A DNA stretch of 64,000 nt from CAWAYR01 sp050250955 (lineage in GTDB: Bacteria > Acidobacteriota > Vicinamibacteria > Vicinamibacterales > UBA2999). The notes under the pieces are model-generated. The model was given only the letters and a program-made list of their open reading frames with translations, was not told the DNA's origin and searched no databases. Made by a program: the position numbers and the translations under genes. The DNA lies in contig JBFWNR010000008.1 of assembly GCA_050250955.1 (NCBI GenBank), forward strand, positions 124,001 to 188,000, written 5' to 3'. This document shows positions 24,893 to 32,691 of the stretch, one piece after another (position 1 is the stretch's first letter; the number at the start of each line of letters is the position of its first letter).

Positions 24893-26607
24893 TTCCTGCC
24901 TTCATAGACGACCACACGCCACCGGGTGAGCGTGACGTCTTCTCCTTTCTCTCGGCAGGGCCAGAGGACTGGGTTGCTATCCACTCACTGGATCTCGCGC
25001 CGTGGAATCGCAGCCGGCGAACCGAGCTCGACTTCCTTGTCGTCGTGCCGGATACCGGATTGCTGTGTGTCGAAGTCAAGTCGCACGAGACCATCTATTT
25101 TGATGGCGTGAGCTGGCAACCGTCGACAATTAAACGGTCGCCATTCAAGCAGGCCGCCGACGCTGCGCACACATTCCACCGGCGCTTAAGTGAGCTGGTT
25201 CCTCGATTCAGGCAGGTACCTGTAGTCCACTGCTGCATCTTTCCGCGAGCGAGATTCGACCTTTCAGCCAATCTCTCCGTACCGACCTGGGAGTTGATGG
25301 ACGCACGCGCGTTCCGCGGACATCACGATGGCTTAGCGTTCTGTGCCGACCTCCGGGCACGCATGCAAGCGGCAATTGAGGCAGATCCGAACCTGCACCC
25401 GCTCGGTGCTCCACTCGACCGGGGGCAGGTAGAGTCCATCGTGAATGGCTGCGTTCCCATACAGAAGCGCCGCGAGGGACGAAGGGAGCGGATCGAGCAG
25501 CGGGAACGAGAGGTCGACGCCCTCCTTCGGGACCAGCAGAAGCCGGTTCTCCAACTGGCCGCGTCAAACAACCGCGTCGTGGTCTCGGGACCCGCCGGAA
25601 CGGGCAAGACTCTCATAGCGATGGAGGTGGCCCGACGCGCTGCTCTTTCCGGCAAGAGAGCGGCCCTGCTTTGCTTCAATCAGCTCGTCGGGGAGTGGCT
25701 GGTGAGGCAGTTGGCGAGCGAGCTGGCCGACCACCCGAACCTTGTCGTCGGAAGGGCGCTCAAGGTCCTGGCAGACGTGAGCGGCGTCTCGATTCCGAGG
25801 GACCCGAACCCGTCGTTCTGGGACGGTGAGCTGCTGGATCAGATCCAGGAGTTCATCACCCACCCGGAGTTCGATTGGATGGCTGCATTTGACTACCTGA
25901 TTGTGGATGAAGCTCAGGACCTCCTCGCCAAGCCGAGGTTATGGGAGTGTGTGCAGGCATTCCTTTCGGGTGGTATCGACCATGGCTCGTACTGCCTGGT
26001 CGGCGACTTTGACCATCAAGTACTGGGAGACCGGCGAACGATGGACGAGTCGCTAGCGACGATTCGCGCGATCGGCCGCCCCGCGACCTATCGGCTGACT
26101 GAGAACTGCCGAAACTACCGAATCGTCGGAGAGTCGGCCGTGCGCCTGAGTGGCCTTGCCCAGCCCGTGTACGAAGGGTACCGTCGCTCGGGCGGAAGCA
26201 TCCAGGACTACGACATCCAGTTCTACACCAATGACAACGAACAGCGCGACAGGCTGGCCCAGTGGCTTCGGGAGCTCAAAGCGCTCGACTATCGGCCGCA
26301 GGAGATCACCGTACTGTCCTTTCGATCCGCCGAGCAGTCGGCCGCTGCCCGATTGGAAAGGGAAGGGTTCAAGCTTGCACCGGCGTGGCGGCAGACCACA
26401 GCGACGATTCCTTATGCCTCCGTAAATGCCTTCAAGGGCATGGAAAACAAAGTTGTGATCCTGACCGACGTGTTGCTGTCCGATCCGGAGTTTCAGCGCG
26501 ACCTGTTCTACACCGGAATGACGCGGGCGCGCGACGCAGTGCGCGTCCTCTGCCACCACGCGTCGCAGGCGACGCTCATGACATGGATCTCGGAAGGACT
26601 CTCCTGA
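24880..26607 (+). CDS. NERD nuclease-related domain fused to UvrD/Rep-type SF1 helicase
   Basis: A 575-residue protein. Residues about 15-135 form a NERD domain of the PD-(D/E)XK fold: TELDFLVVVPDTGLLCVEVK carries the Asp and the ExK. From about 225 comes an SF1 helicase core: Walker A GPAGTGKT (about 237-244), Walker B VDEAQD (about 342-347), YRLTENCRNYR (motif III/IV region), VNAFKGMENKVVIL (motif V) and FYTGMTRARDAVRVL (motif VI, about 543-556). Such fusions are predicted to unwind and cut DNA and occur in several phage-defence loci. It starts inside the end of gene 2 and its TGA overlaps the drmA ATG. It is not a component of class 1 or class 2 DISARM as originally described. Confidence 0.9.
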   Translation: MARLIPAFIDDHTPPGERDVFSFLSAGPEDWVAIHSLDLAPWNRSRRTELDFLVVVPDTGLLCVEVKSHETIYFDGVSWQPSTIKRSPFKQAADAAHTFHRRLSELVPRFRQVPVVHCCIFPRARFDLSANLSVPTWELMDARAFRGHHDGLAFCADLRARMQAAIEADPNLHPLGAPLDRGQVESIVNGCVPIQKRREGRRERIEQREREVDALLRDQQKPVLQLAASNNRVVVSGPAGTGKTLIAMEVARRAALSGKRAALLCFNQLVGEWLVRQLASELADHPNLVVGRALKVLADVSGVSIPRDPNPSFWDGELLDQIQEFITHPEFDWMAAFDYLIVDEAQDLLAKPRLWECVQAFLSGGIDHGSYCLVGDFDHQVLGDRRTMDESLATIRAIGRPATYRLTENCRNYRIVGESAVRLSGLAQPVYEGYRRSGGSIQDYDIQFYTNDNEQRDRLAQWLRELKALDYRPQEITVLSFRSAEQSAAARLEREGFKLAPAWRQTTATIPYASVNAFKGMENKVVILTDVLLSDPEFQRDLFYTGMTRARDAVRVLCHHASQATLMTWISEGLS

Positions 26608-29600
26608 TGCTGGAGCGCTCTCAACTGATCGAATGGACTAGAGGAGAGGTTGTCGGGCCGTCACGTCCGCTGGCCGGGGTGACAGTGATCGAATTTCACG
26701 ATCGCGATTTCCTCGACCCGGTCGGTCTTCGCAACGGTCCGCTGGCGTGGCGCCCCACGCCAGACGCAGATGTCCAAGAGGTCCTGTACTATCAGCGAGA
26801 AACGCCGCACCGGAAGTACGGTGCCGGCATTCTCCATCCGGGGGCACAGAACCTGCCGACGGCTGCGGAGCCGGAATCGGCAGCGCAGGCGTCGGACACC
26901 CTCGGAATCGAGCCCGAGTCGAACGAACTTGTCGAATCCGGGGCGCCCGACGAGGCCGACGACGACGATGCAAAGGAACCAAGCGAGCTGGCCGATCCGT
27001 CCGACGATTTCGAGGTGACCAGTCCGGACACGAGGCACCCCTCCACGATGGGGATCTCGTTCTGTGCCCGGCTTGGCGGAGAGGGCCGCGTCGTCGTTCG
27101 GCTCCCTGTCTGTCACCGCTTCGTCTGGCAGGATTCGGAGAGCGCGGAGTTTCCGTTGAACGGGCGGTACGAGCCCTGCGTTCGTCAATGGACCGACGAA
27201 GCAGGACAGAAGAAGGCTGCTCCGATCTGGCGTCGGCGGTCCGCGATGCTGCCTGGAACCACCGTAACCATTGAGCGGTCCGACTTCACTGCGGGGCAGG
27301 TCGTTCGCCGGCAAGTCCAGATGCCGGAGGGCTCTCCTCTTCAACTTCGCGTCGAGGTGTTTCCAAGGCAACTGCAAGGACCCGGCGACACGTGGCTGTT
27401 GACCGTGGTGTTGCGGAATACGAGTCGACCGAGTACGACACGGGACAGCCGGGAATCTGCGCTTTACCAGAGCTACTTTGAGGTCATTGTTGAAGACGGC
27501 TCGATAGAGAAGTATCCGGAGAGCCAGCGACCGTTCGACCAACTCGACAGCGACGAGCAGTCGCTGCTGCTCCTCTACAGGGAATCGGCGACGTGGGCCA
27601 TCGGACACGGCTGTGCTGCTGGTTGGGACAGTGGGCCCGAGGAAGTGCCGGAGCGTCTGTACGCCGACGTCCTGCCGGCGGTGCAGACGCCGAGCATGAC
27701 CCCGGACATCAAGGGTTCCGACGACAGGGAGATCCGGCTGTCGATGCGGGCGCTTGCGGATCTGTCTGACGACGGAACAGGCGCCGCGTGGGAGGCGCTT
27801 GGCCACCTGTCGACCGAGTACGGCGCGTGGATCGAGCGGAAGCGTCAGGACGCACAGGGCCTTGCTCCTCATCTAGAGGCCGTCGCCGAGCGTCATCTCG
27901 CAGCAGCATTCTCGTGCCGGACGCGTCTCGACGCCGGACTCGCTCTTCTACGTGAAGACGAGAAGGCGCGGCGCGCGTTCAGGTTTGCCAACCTAGCCAT
28001 GCTGCTGCAGCAGTTGTCTACGAAGCAGTTGTCGCGGAGACCGCTGACGTGGAATGCGGCAGAGAAGCGTGTCACGCCGGACGGAGCCCACCGATCGCCG
28101 TGGGACTTGTTTAGCGCGGCTTCAGAACCGGCATCTCTCGGAGCATGGCGAGCGTTTCAGATCGCCTTCCTCCTGATGTCCCTGAACGGGGTCAGTCAGG
28201 AGAACTCCGGTGATAGGGAGATCGTCGATCTCATCTGGTTTCCGACGGGCGGCGGCAAGACTGAGGCATACCTAGCGGTGATGGCCTACTACATGTTCCA
28301 TCAGCGGCTGCTGATGGACGTCGACCCAACCACTGAGAGAGACGGCACGAATGTGCTGATGCGCTACACGCTGCGAATGCTCACGACGCAGCAGTTCCAG
28401 CGAGCCGCAAGTCTGGTCTGCGCGATGGAATTCCTGCGGAGGGACACGGTCGGACATGGCATGGGTCGAATTCCAGGCGGACGATTTTCTCTCGGGCTAT
28501 GGCTAGGGAGCGCTGGTTCACCAAACGACAAGAAGGGGGCTGCCACAGAAGTCAATCGGTTCCGCAACGACAAGTTGGGCGGCAACCCGCTGGTTCTGAC
28601 CGAGTGTCCCTGGTGCAGGGCGGAGATCGGCCGGGCCGACTGCGCCAAGCCGGCTGGTGTGTCGCCCAGCCAGTGGAAGGCGCTGCGCGTCCGCGGCATC
28701 GGCGATGTCAAGACGGAGGGGCCGTTGCTCTTCTGCCCGGATGCCATGTGCGCATTCGGCTCTGATGACTGGCGCCAATGGCTGCCGGTGGAGGTGATCG
28801 ACGAACGTATCTATCAGAATCCACCCTCGCTCGTCATCGCGACGGCCGACAAGCTGGCAATGATTGCCTTCCGGCCTGCTGCCGGTGCCCTCTTCGGTCG
28901 GATAGAGTCTTCGGACGGAACGATTCGGCAGAGACGACTTCCTCCTGGTTTGATTGTGCAGGACGAGCTCCATCTGATCTCCGGACCGTTGGGTACGATG
29001 TACGGCCTCTACGAAGCCATCTTCGAACGTCTCTGCTCATACTGGTCGGGCGGGCGATGGGTGAAGCCAAAGCTCATTGCCTCTACGGCGACGATTCGCG
29101 GAGCCGCGGAGCAAGTGCAGGCGCTCTATGCGCGCGAACGCCTTCAGTTGTTTCCTTCGCCTGGCTTGTTGATGGGGGACTCCTTCTTTGGTCGCTACGC
29201 ACGGCACGAGAACGGCCGGCTGAAACAGGGCCGCCTCTATCTTGGCGTTCACGCGAACGACTTTGGCTCGGTGTTGACGACACAGGTGCGCCTCTTTTCG
29301 TCGCTCCTCTTTCGCCCGTATGCCTTCGAAGCAGCCAACAGGGACGCATGGTGGACCCTGCTGGTGTTCTACAACAGCATCCGTGAACTGGGCGGAGCCA
29401 AGACGTTGTTCGACTCAGACATCCGTTCGCGACTGAAGTTTGTCTTCAATCGGGAGGGCCATACGCCGACCGGTCGACGGACGCTGAAGATCGTTGAGGA
29501 ACTGACGAGTCGTCTCTCTCAGGCGGAGATCGTCGGAATGATGGACCGGCTATCCACCACTGTTTCCCCAGAAGACAACAAGGCCCTTGATGCTTGCTTG

Positions 29601-30269
29601 GCATCCAGCATCATCGAGGTCGGCGTGGACATTGACCGACTCACATTGATGGGTGTAGTGGGACAGCCGAAGACCACCGCGCAGTACATTCAGGTGACCG
29701 GCCGCGTGGGCCGTCGCTGGTGGGAGCGACCGGGCCTGATCGTGACGATTTATAACCCGTCGAAGAGTCGTGACCGCTCACATTTCGAGCAGTTCCACAG
29801 CTATCACAGGCGCCTGTACGAGCGCGTCGAGCCGACTTCGGCGACGCCGTTCGCGCTGTCGGCAATTCAACGAGCAGTGCCTGGCGCCTTGATCGCATGG
29901 GCAAGGCAGCACAGTTCGGCGCCGGTCCAGAGTCGAACGGCGTACGCGGACGCTCTTGGGCGCGGCTACGAGCTTCTCGTGGAGCGGTGTCAGCAGATTC
30001 AGCTGACCGAGGATCAGGAGCGCTCCCTTGCAGAACTCGAACGGGTGTACGAGGAGCTGCAGGCCAAATGGGCGCAGAATCCACAGCTGTGGGAGCAGTT
30101 CCCACCATCCGTTGACGGCGAGTACCTGCTCCTCTGGCCGGGTCAGTTTGCCACGTTGACTCAGAAGCAGCGAGGGGTCGTAGCCGCAAGCAGCATGCGC
30201 CAGGTAGATGGAAGTGCGGAACTGGCCATTACCCAAGCCTATGGTGCTGTGTCAGACGGGACGAGTTGA
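26607..30269 (+). CDS. drmA: DrmA-like DISARM helicase
   Basis: A 1220-residue SF2 helicase-type protein matching DrmA in length and motifs. The N-terminal ~520 residues are family-specific. Walker A is WFPTGGGKTEAYL at about 544-556, the Walker B/DExH equivalent is IVQDELHLISGPLGTMYGLY at about 784, motif V is SSIIEVGVDIDRLTLMGVVG at about 1000, and motif VI is QVTGRVGRRWW. Between Walker A and the DELH lies a putative zinc site (TECPWCRAEIGRADC, then FCPDAMCAF). DrmA and DrmB act together as the loading/helicase core that recognises incoming phage DNA. The frame is open back to 26262, but ATG 26607, on the TGATG overlap with the NERD helicase, begins the protein-like MLERSQLIEWTRGEVVGPSR. 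Confidence 0.93.
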   Translation: MLERSQLIEWTRGEVVGPSRPLAGVTVIEFHDRDFLDPVGLRNGPLAWRPTPDADVQEVLYYQRETPHRKYGAGILHPGAQNLPTAAEPESAAQASDTLGIEPESNELVESGAPDEADDDDAKEPSELADPSDDFEVTSPDTRHPSTMGISFCARLGGEGRVVVRLPVCHRFVWQDSESAEFPLNGRYEPCVRQWTDEAGQKKAAPIWRRRSAMLPGTTVTIERSDFTAGQVVRRQVQMPEGSPLQLRVEVFPRQLQGPGDTWLLTVVLRNTSRPSTTRDSRESALYQSYFEVIVEDGSIEKYPESQRPFDQLDSDEQSLLLLYRESATWAIGHGCAAGWDSGPEEVPERLYADVLPAVQTPSMTPDIKGSDDREIRLSMRALADLSDDGTGAAWEALGHLSTEYGAWIERKRQDAQGLAPHLEAVAERHLAAAFSCRTRLDAGLALLREDEKARRAFRFANLAMLLQQLSTKQLSRRPLTWNAAEKRVTPDGAHRSPWDLFSAASEPASLGAWRAFQIAFLLMSLNGVSQENSGDREIVDLIWFPTGGGKTEAYLAVMAYYMFHQRLLMDVDPTTERDGTNVLMRYTLRMLTTQQFQRAASLVCAMEFLRRDTVGHGMGRIPGGRFSLGLWLGSAGSPNDKKGAATEVNRFRNDKLGGNPLVLTECPWCRAEIGRADCAKPAGVSPSQWKALRVRGIGDVKTEGPLLFCPDAMCAFGSDDWRQWLPVEVIDERIYQNPPSLVIATADKLAMIAFRPAAGALFGRIESSDGTIRQRRLPPGLIVQDELHLISGPLGTMYGLYEAIFERLCSYWSGGRWVKPKLIASTATIRGAAEQVQALYARERLQLFPSPGLLMGDSFFGRYARHENGRLKQGRLYLGVHANDFGSVLTTQVRLFSSLLFRPYAFEAANRDAWWTLLVFYNSIRELGGAKTLFDSDIRSRLKFVFNREGHTPTGRRTLKIVEELTSRLSQAEIVGMMDRLSTTVSPEDNKALDACLASSIIEVGVDIDRLTLMGVVGQPKTTAQYIQVTGRVGRRWWERPGLIVTIYNPSKSRDRSHFEQFHSYHRRLYERVEPTSATPFALSAIQRAVPGALIAWARQHSSAPVQSRTAYADALGRGYELLVERCQQIQLTEDQERSLAELERVYEELQAKWAQNPQLWEQFPPSVDGEYLLLWPGQFATLTQKQRGVVAASSMRQVDGSAELAITQAYGAVSDGTS

Positions 30270-30277
30270 GGACGAGC

Positions 30278-32236
30278 ATGGCCCACAGGCAAATCAGACT
30301 GGGACAGATCATTGCGCCGTTCGGCCCCGGCTCGATTTACACGGACAGGCGTGGCACGCCGCATGTCGTCTGCGGCCTCGATCACTGGTTCAAACGCTGG
30401 GATCCGTCCCGGGGCTCGGTCCCCTGCGAGGATCGCCGTGAATTCGAGCGATTCGAGCCGCGGTTGGCGGCTCTCCTTCGAGTCGATAGGTTCTGCGCGC
30501 CGCCGGACTTTCGCGGTGTGCGCTTCGGGGATACGACGGCACCTCCGAATGCCATGCTGTACACGCCGGCCCTACGATTCCCTCGATGGTATCGAAATAC
30601 GCGTACGGGAGAGATGAAGCGCTTCAACCTGAGTACACAGAGGGTTGACGCGATTCCCGGTGGCGGGCGTTGGATGCCGGTGCGCTTCATAGCTGTATGC
30701 GCTTCCGGTCATTTGTGCGAGTTTCCGTGGAAAGAGTGGATCGGATGCCAGTGCCCGAGCGACGGCAGTCTGAATCTGACGGACCGCGGTGGCTCCGAGC
30801 TGTCCAGTATTCGGATCGAATGCCGCACCTGTCCTGCTAGCTCGCCGGGCCGGGCAGGCAAGTCTCTGTCGGGAACAACGCTTCGACCTGACGAAGAGGC
30901 GGGAGAGAAGAGCGAGTTTCAGAAGGCTGGTATCACATGTCCCGGCGATCGGCCATGGCTGGGCGATGACGCGCGCGAGCCGTGCTCTCGTCCCCTGGTC
31001 GGGGCACTGATCAACCAGACGAACATTTACTTCCCGCGAACGATTTCCGCAATTCTCCTTCCGGACGTTCAGGAAGAAAATGACGAGGTCGTCCAGATCA
31101 GAAACGAGATTGAGCAGGACGCCGGGGCGTGCGGCATTGCTCGAACCCTCTGGAACATGAACATGCGCGCCTTTGCGGTCGCGGGAGTTCAGACGTCCCT
31201 GAAGGAAAGAGGGTTCGAGCGTGACTCAGCCTTGGTGGAGCAGGCCCTGGAACGATTGCTAACGACTGCCGCTGCGCTCTCGGTCACCGGTGCTCAGCCG
31301 AGATCGCCGGAGTCAGAGCTGCTGTCCTTCAGGCGAGCGGAGTTCAATGTGATCCGGACTGAGGTGAACGACGCGGAGAAGATCCCCAACCTCCGGGTCA
31401 TTCCGGCAGCCGTTCCACAATCGCTGACACGATGGATCGGCCGTGTGAATCTCGTCGAGCGTCTGCGGGAGACCCGAGTGTTCTACGGTTTCGATCGTCT
31501 CGAGGCGAGCCGACAGCCGCTCTCGGGGATGCCTGACGCGGCCATGCGTCAACTCTTCCGCACTGTGCCGAGGCAACCGCAGGAGTGCTGGCTTCCGGCG
31601 ATCGAAGTCTTCGGCGAAGGCCTCTACTTGGAACTCAATGAGGCCACGCTACGGGAGTGGCAGGTGAGTAGGGCCGATTCGCTTGCCGAGAGGCTCGACG
31701 ATGCCTTCATCGGCCGACTAGCCGGTGTCTTCCAAACCATCCCGCCACTCAGTGCCCCCAGCCGAGACTGGGCGTCCCGCTATCTGCTGGTCCACAGCTT
31801 CGCGCACATGCTGATCAATCAACTTGTGTTCGAATGCGGATACAGTACGGCGTCTCTTCGAGAGCGCCTCTACGTGGCTGAGGATGCAGCGGCACCCATG
31901 GCCGCAGTTCTGATCTATACCGCCGCCGGTGACTCGGAGGGCACCTTGGGCGGCCTTGTCCGCCTTGGCAGGGCCGAGCGGCTGGAGTCAGTAGTCCGCC
32001 GAGCGCTCAGTCGTGCGTCGTGGTGTTCAGCAGATCCAGTGTGCTCGGAGAACCTAGGTGGCCAGGGCTCTCGACTGGCCAACCTCGCCGCCTGCCATGC
32101 ATGCGTGCTTCTGCCAGAGACGTCGTGCGAGACCATCAATGAGGGACTCGACAGGGCCATGCTGGTCGGCACGCCCAATGACCGCGATCAGGGTTGGATG
32201 TCGGAGCTCCTCGATCAAGCCTACGCATGGACATGA
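30278..32236 (+). CDS. drmB: DrmB-like DISARM protein with DUF1998
   Basis: A 652-residue protein. The N-terminus RLGQIIAPFGPGSIYTDRRG and the segment VRFIAVCASGHLCEFPWKEW are typical of DrmB. Cys clusters at about 185-195 (IECRTCPAS) and 225-250 (ITCPGDRPW ... EPC) should bind zinc. DUF1998 is recognised from LVHSFAHMLINQLVFECGYS at about 505, and the C-terminus repeats cysteines (AACHACVLLPETSC). DrmB partners the DrmA helicase. GAGGA just upstream (30268-30272) selects ATG 30278 over the TTG at 30266. The stop is only 10 bases from the convergent vsr stop. Confidence 0.93.
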   Translation: MAHRQIRLGQIIAPFGPGSIYTDRRGTPHVVCGLDHWFKRWDPSRGSVPCEDRREFERFEPRLAALLRVDRFCAPPDFRGVRFGDTTAPPNAMLYTPALRFPRWYRNTRTGEMKRFNLSTQRVDAIPGGGRWMPVRFIAVCASGHLCEFPWKEWIGCQCPSDGSLNLTDRGGSELSSIRIECRTCPASSPGRAGKSLSGTTLRPDEEAGEKSEFQKAGITCPGDRPWLGDDAREPCSRPLVGALINQTNIYFPRTISAILLPDVQEENDEVVQIRNEIEQDAGACGIARTLWNMNMRAFAVAGVQTSLKERGFERDSALVEQALERLLTTAAALSVTGAQPRSPESELLSFRRAEFNVIRTEVNDAEKIPNLRVIPAAVPQSLTRWIGRVNLVERLRETRVFYGFDRLEASRQPLSGMPDAAMRQLFRTVPRQPQECWLPAIEVFGEGLYLELNEATLREWQVSRADSLAERLDDAFIGRLAGVFQTIPPLSAPSRDWASRYLLVHSFAHMLINQLVFECGYSTASLRERLYVAEDAAAPMAAVLIYTAAGDSEGTLGGLVRLGRAERLESVVRRALSRASWCSADPVCSENLGGQGSRLANLAACHACVLLPETSCETINEGLDRAMLVGTPNDRDQGWMSELLDQAYAWT

Positions 32237-32246
32237 CATTTCTTGT

Positions 32247-32678
32247 TCAGCGTGAGACTGGTCGCTGTCCTGGCTTCCGCAAAGCCTCAGCCAGCCGCGC
32301 CGCCAGTGTGGCCACATCCGATGTCTGGCACTCCCAGACGGTCAGGACATTCCAGCCGAGTGCCTTCAGCTCGCGAACGTTGATGCGGTCGCGTTCCACG
32401 TTCGACGCAAGCTTGGAAAGCCAGAACGCAGCATTGCTCTTGGGCTTGTAGGCGAACCGGCAGCCCTTGTGCTGGTGCCAAAAGCAGCCGTGAACAAAGA
32501 TCACTACACGAAGGCGCACTAGGACGAGGTCTGGCCTACCGGGCAAGTCGCGGCGGTGGAGCCGGAACCTGAACCCCAAGCGATGCAGAACGGATCGGAC
32601 GGCAAGTTCAGGGCCGGTGTCGCGACCCTTGATGCGCGACATGTTCCAGCTGCGGCGCGCTTTGGTCAGCCTGTCCAC
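32247..32678 (-). CDS. vsr: Vsr (very short patch repair) mismatch endonuclease
   Basis: A 143-residue protein matching Vsr closely: MSRIKGRDTGPELAVRSVLH, then RLHRRDLPGRPDLVL, VVIFVHGCFWHQHKGC and NVERDRINVREL. Numbered from the GTG, catalytic Asp is D50, the FWH aromatic/His cluster lies at 66-68, and C65, H70, C73 and C117 occupy the zinc-ligand positions of the E. coli enzyme. Vsr nicks at T:G mismatches created by deamination of 5-methylcytosine, protecting cells that carry a C5 methyltransferase. GTG 32678 gives the usual N-terminus; an upstream ATG at 32753 would overlap the methyltransferase by 62 bases. Encoded downstream of, and coupled with, that methyltransferase. Confidence 0.92.
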   Translation of the reverse strand: MDRLTKARRSWNMSRIKGRDTGPELAVRSVLHRLGFRFRLHRRDLPGRPDLVLVRLRVVIFVHGCFWHQHKGCRFAYKPKSNAAFWLSKLASNVERDRINVRELKALGWNVLTVWECQTSDVATLAARLAEALRKPGQRPVSR

Positions 32679-32691
32679 GGTTTGCGGCGGG

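Noticed and set aside
26262..26606. N-terminal extension of drmA to 26262
   Set aside because: It lies within the NERD helicase gene; the sequence is not protein-like and TGATG at 26605-26609 sets the start.
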